Source of the DNA: Holophagales bacterium
GTDB lineage: Bacteria > Acidobacteriota > Thermoanaerobaculia > UBA5066
Length of the DNA stretch: 64,000 bases
Assembly (NCBI GenBank): GCA_016714815.1
Contig: JADKBZ010000001.1
Location: 62,001-126,000, forward strand
Direction: 5' to 3'
Both the position numbers and the translations under genes were made by a program. This document shows positions 17,891 to 25,845 of this stretch, in pieces. The notes under the pieces were generated by a model. That model saw only the letters and a program-made list of their open reading frames with translations. It did not search any database and was not told the origin of the DNA. Numbering within the stretch: position 1 is the first letter of the stretch; the number at the start of each line of letters is the position of its first letter.

Positions 17891-20197
17891 GTGGCTTATC
17901 GCGAGGTGGGAATGATCGAGGTAAAGGAAGTTCTCCGGCAGTGGCTGGAGGGGGGCGGCAAGAAGACGGTCGCCCGGCGGGTCGGTGTGGACCCGAAGAC
18001 GGCACGGAATTACATCGCCGTGGCCGAGCAGTGCGGCCTGAAGCGGGAAGCCGGAGTGGCAGGCCTTACGGACCAGCTGCTCGGTCGGGTCCTTCTCGAG
18101 CTGGAAGGCTGGCGAGAGCGGGAGCACGGGGAGACGTGGGCGATCTGCGAGAGCAGGCGGGGCCGGATCAAGGAGCTTCTGGAGGAGGACGTGCGGCTGA
18201 CGAAGGTCGCGCGCCTGCTGGGGCGGGAAGGGACGGAAGTGCCGTACTCGACGCTGTACCGCTTCTCCAAGGAAGAGCTGGGCTTCGGCAAGGCGACGCC
18301 GACGATCGCCGTGCTGGAGGGCGAGCCGGGGCAGGAGCTGCAGGTGGACACGGGGTCCGTGGGATGGCTGTGGGGAGAAGGGGGAAAACGGAAGCTGAAG
18401 GCGTGGATCTTCACGGCGACGCGCTCGCGGCACCGCTTCGTCTACCCGACGCTGACCGAGACGACGAAGGACGCCATCGAGGCGTGTGAGGCGGCCTGGC
18501 GGTTCTACGGCGGGGTCTTCCGGGTCCTGCTGCCCGACAACACCAGCGCGATCGTGGACGAGGCGCGCAATCTCGGGGCGCAGATCCAGCAGACCTTCCT
18601 GGAGTACGCGCAGTCGCGAGGCTTCGTCGTCGACCCGGCCCGGGCCGGGCATCCGAAGGACAAAGCGCGGGTGGAGCGGTCGGTGTCGCACGTGCGGGAG
18701 GACTGCTTCGGCGGGGAGCGGCTGAAGACCCTCGAAGAGGCCCGGGACTTCGCCGAGCACTGGTGCCTGCGGGAGTACGGCGCTCGCCCCCACAGCCGGA
18801 CGCAGAGGCCGCCGCTGGAGCACTTTCTGGCCGAAGAGAAGGGCCGGCTGCTGCCTGAGCCGGCCGAGCAGTACGACGTGCCGCGCTGGAGCGCGGCGAC
18901 GGTGGAGCGCGACCAGTACATCCAGGTGGAGAAGGCGCTGTACTCGGTCCCGACCCGATACGTACGGCACAAGCTGACGACCCGGGCCGACAAGGCGACG
19001 GTGCGCCTGTACGAGGACCGCATCCTGGTGAAGGTGCACGGCCGCGTGGGTCCCGGCGAGCGCGCCACGGACGTCAGTGACTTTCCCGAGGCGCAGCGGA
19101 TTTACGCCCATCGCGACGTGGACGCCTTGAAGCGCAAAGCCGCCGAGGTCGGCCCGTGCACGGAAGAGCTGGCCGAGAAGATCCTCGACGACCCGCGGCC
19201 GTGGACTCGAATGCGGATGGTCTACGCGCTGGTCGGCCTGGCTCGAAAGTACGGCCACGAGAGGCTCGAGAAGGCCTGCCGCCTGGCGCTCGAGGCCGGG
19301 ATGCACGACGTGACGAGGCTGAGAAGGCTCCTGGAACGCGGGCCGTGCCCGGACGAGCCCCGGACCCCGGCCAAGGTCGTCCCGATCGCGCGCTACTCTC
19401 AGGCCTCGCGATCACTTCGCCCTGCGGCGGGAGCTGTGAGCATGGAGACGATCTCTCCCGAGCTGAAGGGGGTCCTCAAGCGCCTCAAGCTCGGCCGCAT
19501 GCTCGACACCCTCCCCGAGCGCCTCGCCCTGGCCCGCCAGCAGAAGATCCCCCACCAGGACTTCCTGCTCCTGGCGCTCTCGGGCGAAGCCGACCGCCGC
19601 GAGAGCCAGGCCGGCGAGCTGAGAGCCCAGAAGGCCCACCTCGACCCCGAGATGCGGGTGGAGCGGTGGGACGAGACGGCCCAGGTCATCCTCGACCGCA
19701 CACTCCTGAACGAGCTGGTGACTCTGCGCTTCCTCGAAGACCACCGTCACGTCGCCATCGTCGGCCCCGTCGGCGTCGGCAAGACCTTCTGGGCCCACGC
19801 CCTCGGGCACGTCGCCTGCCGGCGCGGCCACTCGGTCCTTGCCCTTCGGACCGACCGCATGCTCAAGACCCTCAGGCACGCCCGCCTCGACGGCTCCTAC
19901 GAGGCCGAACTGCGCCGCCTGATCGCCGTGGACCTCCTGATCCTCGACGACTTCGCCCTCGACGCCATGGACGCCGTCGAGAGCCGCGATATCCACGAAC
20001 TGCTCACCGAGAGGGCCCGCTCCGGCTCCATCGTCGTCACTTCCAACCGCGGGCCTGACGAGTGGCTCCCGACCTTCGCCGATCCCGTGCGCGCCCAGAG
20101 CGCCCTGGATCGCTTCACCTCCAACTCCTTCGACCTCGTCATCGAGGGCGAGTCCTACCGCGCCCGGCAGAAACCCAGGCTGCCGCGTCGCACCTGA
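17891..20197 (+). CDS. IS21 IstA-IstB fusion (transposase plus AAA+ helper)
   Basis: One open frame of 768 residues from GTG 17891. Residues 1-100 hold the helix-turn-helix region. The DDE core follows, with Asp in QELQVDTGS, Asp in VLLPDNTSA and Glu in DKARVERSV, and then the C-terminal beta-rich domain (SVPTRYVRHKLTTRAD). IstB begins at Met 518 (METISPELKG, ATG 19442) in the same frame, with Walker A GPVGVGKTF and Walker B LLILDDFAL. In copy 1 IstA ends FALRR-stop before istB. Here 13 instead of 9 bases lie between the matching CGCTAC and GATCAC, which shifts the frame so that the former stop is bypassed (RYSQASRSLRPAAGAVSME). IstB may still start separately at 19442. Whether the fusion is functional is unknown. 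Confidence 0.88.
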   Translation: MAYREVGMIEVKEVLRQWLEGGGKKTVARRVGVDPKTARNYIAVAEQCGLKREAGVAGLTDQLLGRVLLELEGWREREHGETWAICESRRGRIKELLEEDVRLTKVARLLGREGTEVPYSTLYRFSKEELGFGKATPTIAVLEGEPGQELQVDTGSVGWLWGEGGKRKLKAWIFTATRSRHRFVYPTLTETTKDAIEACEAAWRFYGGVFRVLLPDNTSAIVDEARNLGAQIQQTFLEYAQSRGFVVDPARAGHPKDKARVERSVSHVREDCFGGERLKTLEEARDFAEHWCLREYGARPHSRTQRPPLEHFLAEEKGRLLPEPAEQYDVPRWSAATVERDQYIQVEKALYSVPTRYVRHKLTTRADKATVRLYEDRILVKVHGRVGPGERATDVSDFPEAQRIYAHRDVDALKRKAAEVGPCTEELAEKILDDPRPWTRMRMVYALVGLARKYGHERLEKACRLALEAGMHDVTRLRRLLERGPCPDEPRTPAKVVPIARYSQASRSLRPAAGAVSMETISPELKGVLKRLKLGRMLDTLPERLALARQQKIPHQDFLLLALSGEADRRESQAGELRAQKAHLDPEMRVERWDETAQVILDRTLLNELVTLRFLEDHRHVAIVGPVGVGKTFWAHALGHVACRRGHSVLALRTDRMLKTLRHARLDGSYEAELRRLIAVDLLILDDFALDAMDAVESRDIHELLTERARSGSIVVTSNRGPDEWLPTFADPVRAQSALDRFTSNSFDLVIEGESYRARQKPRLPRRT

Positions 20198-20374
20198 AGG
20201 GACCGGCGCCGTGGACGCTGACGGTCCGTGGAAAACGCTTCGCGTTTCCCACCGACCTTGGACACGCTTCGCGAGTCCACGAGCGCCCACCGCGCTACCG
20301 GGGAGCTCTTTCTTTATGGAAAGGAGGACCAGACCGAGGCAAGCTCACACCCTCACGCCGGCGCGTGACCCCGG

Positions 20375-20423
20375 GGGGGAATCCTCGTGAAAAACCGGGG
20401 TCCCAAGGTGCTGAAAATCGACA
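20375..20423 (+). repeat. IS21 copy 2 right end
   Basis: Read on the minus strand it begins TGTCGATTTTCAGCACCTTG and includes a second end-type unit (TTTTTCACGAGGATTCCCCC). It is almost identical to the right end of copy 1. Confidence 0.88.
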
Positions 20424-20428
20424 CGCGG

Positions 20429-20857
20429 TGGCACTGCCCCACCTCAGAGCCTCGTCGTCTGCCCCGCGTTCAGTCCCTAGGCCACCTTCATGGGACACCT
20501 CCTGACCTCGACGTGGCGTCTGGCCGGCGCTCCGGCACGGGCCCAGCAGCTGAGGAGGACAGAGGGCAGGTGCTCGAATGGTGGAGCAGGGCAGACGGGA
20601 ATTGGCGGGTCGGCAGCGAGTCCGCGAGCCGAAACGCTCCGGACTCTGCGACGCCGAATCAGAATGGTACGTTTTGATCCTTGCGCCATGTTTCGGCTAT
20701 GGCTAACCTGCATGATCTTCCAGCGTTCGACGAACACCGGTTCTCAGAGCGAGGCGATCGACCTCTGTCAGTCACTAGTCGAAGGCGAAAGCACTCGCCG
20801 GGACCCACAGACAGCGCCCGTCGGTCTCAGACGCCGCCGGGCAAGAGGAGACACCCA
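20429..20857. other. Leader region of the next gene, no separate gene seen
   Basis: About 430 bp between the IS right flank and GTG 20858. The downstream frame is open from 20681, but those residues are Arg/Ser-rich and precede a good signal peptide, so they are probably not translated. No hairpin followed by T-run was found. Confidence 0.35.
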
Positions 20858-21625
20858 GTGAAAAGCCGCACCCATTTCCTATCTTCAACGTGCATGGCAA
20901 TCGTTCTAGCGTTTTCGACGATGCCTTGCACGGCGACCGACGACCTCAGGGTTGACGAGTCCGAGTTGCCCGTCATCCGCGTAATCGTCGACCATGAAGC
21001 TCAGTTGGCGCTCGTGCCGAAAGGCACCATTCTTCCCGAGGGCTTTCAGGTCTATGCGTCGTTGCTTAACGAGGACGCGAATCTCGCTGAAGCTGGGCGG
21101 ACCGTCGTCGAAACGAAGCGGCCGTTGGTCTTCGCCTACGCTCCGACGAGCCGGTTCTCGAAGCTCCAGGTAACGAAGATGTCCGCGGAGGCGAGCAAGG
21201 CGGTCATGGAAATCTCGGGCGCGGATCGCGGCGAAGCAAGCGCAGCGAAGGGCGGAAACCCGTGCCCAGCTGTGTTCATCGTCGAGTTTGGCCCCGAAAT
21301 GGTCCACCAGGTCACGTGCAGGTACGAATATGCAGCGCCGCGCAATGAGCTGGCGATCCCGTGGGTCACCTACCCGACGGGCGCTCGGTCGGCCACCCTC
21401 GGCATGCTCGTGGACTATGCGCCTCCCTTTTCGGATTTCACTAGCAGGGGGATCTGCGGCAACGGCATCTGCTACGGTGCAGGTGTTCGGATGTACCTTC
21501 CCACCGTAAGCCAGGCGACCTACTACTCCAATACCACCGTCCGCCTGCAAGGCCCTTGCACGCAGGACCCGCCATTCTGCCCGATCTACTCGAGCACGAT
21601 CGCCGTTCCGATTCTCGAACCATAG
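20858..21625 (+). CDS. Secreted hypothetical protein
   Basis: 255 residues from GTG 20858, chosen because it follows an AAGAGGAG ribosome-binding site and begins a signal peptide (VKSRTHFLSSTCMAIVLAF ... CTA). The mature part has no recognised domain. It includes a predicted beta-rich N-terminal half (IRVIVDHEAQLALVPKGT), a Cys-containing region (GGNPCPAVFIVEFGPEMV, HQVTCRYEY) and a C-terminal CGNGICYGAGVRMYLP followed by a Cys pair in GPCTQDPPFCPIYS. It probably folds outside the cytoplasm with disulfides. GC content is lower than in housekeeping genes of the window, which fits acquisition. The ribosome-binding context AGAGGAGACAC is shared with the small secreted gene at 16749. Confidence 0.65.
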   Translation: MKSRTHFLSSTCMAIVLAFSTMPCTATDDLRVDESELPVIRVIVDHEAQLALVPKGTILPEGFQVYASLLNEDANLAEAGRTVVETKRPLVFAYAPTSRFSKLQVTKMSAEASKAVMEISGADRGEASAAKGGNPCPAVFIVEFGPEMVHQVTCRYEYAAPRNELAIPWVTYPTGARSATLGMLVDYAPPFSDFTSRGICGNGICYGAGVRMYLPTVSQATYYSNTTVRLQGPCTQDPPFCPIYSSTIAVPILEP

Positions 21626-21776
21626 TGGCGACGTAGGGCTGTCAAGGCACGGGGCTCGGCCGCGCGAAGCCGGATTCGCGACTGGTCGACCTCCCTTACG
21701 GGTAGTAGGAACTGAGGACGCGCTCCTGAGTAGCGTCCGCCCACGTGGTGCATGAGAGATCGTCTTCAGCAGCAGC

Positions 21777-21827
21777 GCCTGTGGGATCAGAGGGAAACGC
21801 CCAGCGTTTTCCTCTGATTCCACAGGC
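21777..21827. repeat. Near-perfect 24-bp-stem hairpin with a 3-base loop
   Basis: The left arm 21777-21800 (GCCTGTGGGATCAGAGGGAA...) and right arm 21804-21827 are reverse complements with two G/A differences; both become G-U pairs in the RNA of this strand. The loop is CCA. There is no T-run, so it does not look like a standard terminator. It sits 150 bp after a gene stop and just before the enzyme fragments at 21905. Confidence 0.85.
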
Positions 21828-21904
21828 CGATGACCCCGAAAGCGACGCCCTCTATGGTGCCCGGAAGACGGCGCTCCCAGGCTTCCTCGAAGCCGACGCC
21901 GCTG

Positions 21905-21985
21905 ATGCGGGGTCACCTCGTACTTCCCGACGTAGTCGTCCGAGGTCAGCAGGACCGTGTGCAGGAGCTCCTTCTGGTTCGGCGG
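21905..21985 (-). pseudogene. Fragment of a formylglycine-generating-enzyme-like protein (N-terminal part)
   Basis: The minus strand encodes LLHTVLLTSDDYVGKYEVT, the pattern at the start of SUMF1/FGE-sulfatase domains (xHxVxLxxxFYxGKYEVT). Only about 27 residues remain, with no start or stop of their own. A second fragment of the same domain type lies 18 bp away on the opposite strand. Confidence 0.55.
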
Positions 21986-22002
21986 GCGCGGCGAACGACG
22001 CG

Positions 22003-22140
22003 GTGGCCCCGTACGTCTGGTGGGGCGGGTCGGGTCCCTGGAGTCGCATGCCCGTCGGAACGAAGCTGCCGAGCCCGTACGGGCTGCACGACGTGCACGG
22101 GGACCTCTGGGAATGGGTCGCGGCGGGCGAGCAGACCGCT
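22003..22140 (+). pseudogene. Fragment of a formylglycine-generating-enzyme-like protein (C-terminal part)
   Basis: The plus strand encodes MPVGTKLPSPYGLHDVHGDLWEWV, a clear match to the PVGxxxPNxxGLYDMxGNVWEWV signature of FGE-sulfatase (SUMF1) domains; Asn of GNVWEW is Asp here. The surrounding sequence does not continue the domain. With the oppositely oriented piece at 21905 it points to deletion and inversion of one ancestral gene or to two separate relics. Confidence 0.7.
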
Positions 22141-22212
22141 CCGACCGGCGCTCGCGGAACTCCGCGGGATCTCCTGAATCCGGCGCCGCCGCGTCACGGG
22201 TAGGGTTCTCCC

Positions 22213-22500
22213 GTGCCCGCGCTTTCCACGAGACTCACCGACCCGGACGCGATTCCCTACTTCCTCTGGGACGATCCCATGACCGTCTCGGAGCTCGAGG
22301 AACGCCTTCGCACCGCATCAGAACCCGAGCAGCTGAGGCTTCGGGCCCTGATTCTCCGAGAGGCCAGAGACCCCGACGTCTGGCAGTTCGTCTCGCCCGA
22401 GGAGGTCGTCCGGCTGTGTCCCCACCTCGCTGGACGTCTCGGGGTCCGGCGGGGGTTCTGGGAGTTCCTCCTGGCTCGCTGGAAGCGGCTCGGGCTCGTG
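22213..22500 (+). pseudogene. Partner gene of an AbiEii-type toxin, truncated at its 3' end
   Basis: From GTG 22213, the translation MTVSELEERLRTASEPEQ ... LILREARDPDVWQFVSPEEV ... LGVRRGFWEFLLARWKRLGLV resembles the ~90-residue helical protein commonly encoded just upstream of AbiEii/AbiGii-type nucleotidyltransferase toxins; this family is recalled, not searched. The first ~90 residues look intact. The frame then continues through out-of-register toxin sequence to a stop at 22680, so the natural end has been lost in the deletion that joined it to the toxin remnant. Confidence 0.55.
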
Positions 22501-22877
22501 AGGGCGATCTCGTCCACGACCGCGCACCTCAGATTCACCCCGAGAAGCTCGATCGCAACGGTGTCCTCGTGGACCCCGCCGCCGAGATCCTCGCGAACAA
22601 GCTCTGCACCCTCGTCTCACGTGGCGGAGTGCGCGACCTCGTCGACGTCCTGTTCCTGGAACGCGCGGGTCTTCGAGTAGAAGACGCGATCGGCCCCGCC
22701 TCGACCAAGGATGATGGGCTTTCCGCGGCCCAGCTCGCCTGGGTCCTCCCCAGATCACCTTCGGTTCCGACACTCGCATCCCCGCAGGCGTCACGCCAGC
22801 CGATCTCCAGACCTTCCTCGAGGATCTCGTCGCCCGCCTGACGCGCCTCGCCTATCCGGCGACGCCATCGTCCTGAC
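22500..22877 (+). pseudogene. Remnant of an AbiEii-type nucleotidyltransferase toxin
   Basis: A second frame encodes PQIHPEKLDRNGVLVDPAAE, ILANKLCTLVSRGGVRDLVD, VLFLERAGLRVEDAI and KDDGLSAAQLAWVLP, the middle part of AbiEii/DUF1814 nucleotidyltransferases. At about 22750 a 1-base shift occurs; the next frame continues QITFGSDTRIPAGVTPADLQ and ends LTRLAYPATPSS at TGA 22875-22877. The N-terminal catalytic part (GSxxxD-type nucleotide-transfer motif) is absent. AbiEii toxins act with an antitoxin in abortive infection. This copy is dead: N-terminal deletion plus frameshift, fused next to its partner gene. Confidence 0.72.
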
Positions 22878-23228
22878 GGCGTCGGGAACGACGTGGCTCT
22901 CTCTGGCATCGGAGCACACGACGGGCTTGAGCCCGTCGAATCTGCCGCGCTCGTACGGCCCCACTCCAGTGTTTGCGGGGTTCTCGCGGCCGTCCGTCTG
23001 GTCTGAGCGTTCTCACTGAGTCGTCGCTGAGAACGCCAGGAGACGACGGAGCCGGCCTTCGGGGGCCGGAGACGTTCACAGGGGGCCGTTTCGGGAGAGA
23101 GCGGTTAACAGGCCAGGACCGTCGATCAGCTGCTGGTTAACGGCGCCGAGCCCCCCGCCCCCTCGCCGAACCCCGTCGTGACGAGTTCCGGGCGCCCCTG
23201 TCCTTTTCCGGGCGTTCCTCGTCGTCGC
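22878..23228. other. Intergenic stretch, no gene seen
   Basis: About 350 bp. It contains a GC-rich hairpin CCGGCC-TTCGGG-GGCCGG near 23055 without a T-run and two GTTAAC sites about 40 bp apart near 23105 and 23143. No coding frame is supported. Confidence 0.4.
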
Positions 23229-23909
23229 TCAGGCGTCCGCGAGCTTCTCGTCTTTACGCGCGCCCAGGTGCCGCTGCGCCCAGGAGAGTTTCTGCACGGT
23301 CGCGCGGAGCTTCTTGTACGGGGTGTTCTTCAGCTGGGCGTTGAAGAGATCTCCCTCGGTCTCCATGACCAGCAGGCGGGCGTAGTAGAGGCGGTCCTCG
23401 GCGAGGTGTGCGAGGACGACCATGGCCGTCAGCAGCGGGTGGTTCATCGTGAGGTTCTGGCCGCGCTCGCGCCCGTGCTCCAGTTCGACGGCCAGCGCGT
23501 ACGCGAACTCCCACAGGTGGCCGGAGGTCTTCTCGTTGGCGAAGCGCCGTCCCTTGGGCAGGAAGTCGTTCAGGATCGCGCGCTCCGGCTTGTCGTTCAC
23601 GCTCGGCGTCAGATAGTGATCTCGAATCAGCGCCTTCATCAGCGCGAGCACGTGAACAGCCTCGCTCAGCGGGACGACGTTGATGTCCCGCTCGTCCAGC
23701 GGCGCGATCTCATCCAGCGACAGCTCGGCCCAGTTCCGCTTGATGCCGAGCGACGTGCAGAAGACCGCGACGCTGCCCTTGGCGAGGAAGTCCAGCGTGA
23801 CGTCCTTGCCGTCCGTGAACGCGGACACCGTGGCCACCACGTAGTGGGCGAGGGTGTCGGCGTCGGCCCTGGCGGCGACGGCCTCGGCGAAGGTCGTGCA
23901 CTTCTGCAT
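23229..23909 (-). CDS. Uncharacterised helical protein, second gene of a two-gene unit
   Basis: 226 residues, ATG start with AAGGGG 9 bases upstream. It has no signal peptide, membrane helix or motif I recognise. The sequence is Leu/Ala-rich and mostly alpha-helical in character, with conserved-looking segments FAKxxGSVAVFCTSLGIK-like near residue 45, HLWEFAYALAVELEHGRERG near 130 and a Lys-rich C-terminus (KNTPYKKLRATVQKLSWAQR). It starts 12 bp after the 79-residue acidic protein, so the pair is probably co-transcribed. Coding quality is good and no frameshift is visible, unlike most neighbours in the island, suggesting it is still under selection. Function not recognised. Confidence 0.6.
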   Translation of the reverse strand: MQKCTTFAEAVAARADADTLAHYVVATVSAFTDGKDVTLDFLAKGSVAVFCTSLGIKRNWAELSLDEIAPLDERDINVVPLSEAVHVLALMKALIRDHYLTPSVNDKPERAILNDFLPKGRRFANEKTSGHLWEFAYALAVELEHGRERGQNLTMNHPLLTAMVVLAHLAEDRLYYARLLVMETEGDLFNAQLKNTPYKKLRATVQKLSWAQRHLGARKDEKLADA

Positions 23910-23921
23910 GCTGGCGACCCC

Positions 23922-24161
23922 TTATGAAGTCCGGGCGGGCACAGGTCTCTCCGGATGGTCGGCCGCATTCTCCACGCCCGCCACGGCCTCGGCTTCGTAG
24001 TCCTGGCCGTTCTCTGCCAGTCCTTCGACGCTTTCCGCGGCCTCGTCCGCGATCGGCGAGAGCCCCTGCGTGTCGCCAGACTGTCCTGCGCTATCGGGTC
24101 CGACCTGGCCCCGGTCGTGGCCGGGTGGGTCCGGCTGGTCTTCCTGATCGAGGAATTTCAT
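23922..24161 (-). CDS. Small acidic, probably disordered protein
   Basis: 79 residues from ATG 24161, preceded by CAGGAGA at a good distance; the open frame extends upstream but this start has the ribosome-binding site. The sequence MKFLDQEDQPDPPGHDRG ... DEAAESVEGLAENGQDYEAE is rich in Asp, Glu, Gly and Pro, with no Cys and few hydrophobics, so it is likely unstructured alone. It is the first gene of a two-gene unit with the 226-residue protein (12 bp gap). Small acidic partners are typical of antitoxins, DNA mimics and chaperones, but nothing here distinguishes these. Confidence 0.5.
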   Translation of the reverse strand: MKFLDQEDQPDPPGHDRGQVGPDSAGQSGDTQGLSPIADEAAESVEGLAENGQDYEAEAVAGVENAADHPERPVPARTS

Positions 24162-24579
24162 GACGAGAATCTCCTGTGCATACATCGCCATCGGTGGCTT
24201 TGACCGCGTGGCGTTCGAGAACTTTCCGGTTTCGCACGACGGGCTCCTGCCCGCGTTCGGCCCGATCATTTCGAACCCGGACCGCTCGCCCTGGGGTTTA
24301 CGCAGGACCGGTGCCGTATCGCGCGATCACGGGCACGAGGCCGCGCTCGCCCGGCCGCGGGGCGAAAACTCACCGCTGGCTTACCGATGCTTCGGCCGTG
24401 TATGGAGTTACAGGCGGATCCTCGTCACTCGCCGGACGTCGACGGAGGCTCGAACCCACGCCCTCGGGTGTGGTAACCCCTTCCCCGGACGCGGAACAAG
24501 TTACGAGGCGGGAGACGGAGCCCTGGAACGCCGAGGAGAGCGAGGCAGGAGTCGCGTGTAGGATCTTCTCGCACCGTTC
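24162..24579. other. Promoter-side intergenic region, no gene seen
   Basis: About 420 bp between the start of the minus-strand pair and the start of the zinc-ribbon membrane protein, so promoters for both directions should lie here. A tRNA-like TTCGAG segment on the minus strand near 24455 does not fold into a tRNA. Confidence 0.4.
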
Positions 24580-25845
24580 ATGCACAAGCAGCCCTGCATC
24601 CGCCTGCCGCTTCAGACCGGAGGAGGCGCCCTCGGAGCCCTCTTCTGGACGGCCCTCACGACGGTCGCGTCCTTCGGCGCCGCGTCCTTCGGTCTCTTCA
24701 TGCTCTCCTCGATGAACCGGGAAGGCGAGTCCACGGGGGGTCTCCTCGTGATGTCGCTCATCCCGGCCCTCTGTTCGCTCGGGTTCGGAGCCGCGACACT
24801 CGCGATACGCCGCGAGTTCGTCAGGCAGCGGGCGACGGACGTCGAGGTGGATGACCGGGAGCTGCGATTCGTCGGCGGCGCGCTGGGTGGGACTTCGATC
24901 CCCTGGGGCGAGATCGAGAGCTGCACGATCACGACCGACTCGACCCGCTACGTCCGGACGAAGACGAGCCGCAGGACGACGACCGAGTACATGGATCAGC
25001 TCTGGCTCGCCCGTCGCAGGTCGTCGCCGCGGCTTCTCGCCGAATCGCTCGATGCCGGGGAGAAGGCCTCGCTCGGGGAGCTGCGGCAGGCGATCCTCGG
25101 CGCCTGCCAGGCCCGCGGGGGACGTGCCAGTGAAGACGAAGCGACGCAGCAGCCGACCTCGGTCCTCCAGTGCGCGGCCTGCGGGTCGGCGGTCGCTGCG
25201 GTCGAGGCCGCGGAGACTGCCTGCGGCTCGTGCGGAGCGACCGTGGAGTTCGATCCGGACACCGCGGAGAGGATCCGCTCCGCGGCGGACCTCGGCAGGG
25301 TGACCGAGCGGCTCGAGGAGGCGATCCAGCGGCTCCTCGACCAGCCTCCTGCGACCTCGGCCAACAGGCCGCTCGACCTCCTCGGGTTCCTCATTCTCGC
25401 TGTGCCCGCGGCGGCGCTCGGCGTCTCCGTTCTTCCCGGCGTTGGCGCGACGGGCGGGCTCGCCCTGCTCGCCGTCGGCGTGCCGTTCGCGACCGGGATC
25501 GCGTTCCTCGCACGCCTGTTCGTCGCCGAGCGACAGGCGCTCCGGGCGCTGACGGCCGGCATGGGCGCCCGGAATCCCGCTCGCGCGGGAGAGCCGCCGC
25601 GATGCCGGCAATGCGGGGGAACGCTCCTGATTCGCGACCGGCACGTCGTCGCGATCTGCCTCTTCTGCCGCGCCGAGAATCTCCTGGGGCTCGACCTGCG
25701 ATCGGCGCTCGCCGCCGCGCAGTCGCACGACTACGAGCTCGGGGCGATCCTCGCGAAACGCCAGTCCCAGAGGCGCCGGGCCGTCGCCGGCCTCGTCGCC
25801 TGCGCCGTCGTGACCGCGCTCGCCCTTCTCGCCGTGATCGCGTAG
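24580..25845 (+). CDS. Multi-TM membrane protein with two zinc-ribbon motifs
   Basis: 421 residues. Two transmembrane helices lie at about 12-42 and 57-75 (LFWTALTTVASFGAASFGLFM; LVMSLIPALCSLGFGAATLAI). Two more are at about 268-310 and one at the C-terminus (GLVACAVVTALALLAVIA). A cytosolic segment follows the first pair. A CAACG ... CGSCG zinc ribbon is near residue 200, and CRQCG ... CLFCR is near 342, each with two CxxC pairs. The overall plan, a membrane protein with rubredoxin-like knuckles between helix pairs, is seen in uncharacterised bacterial proteins; no enzyme motif is visible. Flanking sequence on both sides is gene-poor, so it appears monocistronic. Confidence 0.65.
   Translation: MHKQPCIRLPLQTGGGALGALFWTALTTVASFGAASFGLFMLSSMNREGESTGGLLVMSLIPALCSLGFGAATLAIRREFVRQRATDVEVDDRELRFVGGALGGTSIPWGEIESCTITTDSTRYVRTKTSRRTTTEYMDQLWLARRRSSPRLLAESLDAGEKASLGELRQAILGACQARGGRASEDEATQQPTSVLQCAACGSAVAAVEAAETACGSCGATVEFDPDTAERIRSAADLGRVTERLEEAIQRLLDQPPATSANRPLDLLGFLILAVPAAALGVSVLPGVGATGGLALLAVGVPFATGIAFLARLFVAERQALRALTAGMGARNPARAGEPPRCRQCGGTLLIRDRHVVAICLFCRAENLLGLDLRSALAAAQSHDYELGAILAKRQSQRRRAVAGLVACAVVTALALLAVIA

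Larger units (their letters stand above)
17715..20423 (+). mobile_element. IS21-family insertion sequence, copy 2 (istA-istB fused)
   Basis: A 2709-bp element with the same organisation as copy 1. The terminal inverted repeats start TGTCGGTTTTCA (17715-17741) and, on the minus strand, TGTCGATTTTCA (20397-20423). A 5-bp target duplication CGCGG flanks it (17710-17714 and 20424-20428). Unlike copy 1 it has no internal stop or coding frameshift within either protein, so it may be active. Its two genes are joined in one frame. It has inserted in a non-coding part of the island. Confidence 0.93.

Noticed and set aside
23045..23075. CCGGCC/GGCCGG hairpin as a terminator
   Set aside because: There is no T-run on either strand and no intact gene ends directly upstream.
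24440..24475. tRNA T-arm-like segment on the minus strand
   Set aside because: The TTCGAG loop has no pairing 5-bp stem and no acceptor, D or anticodon arms could be built.
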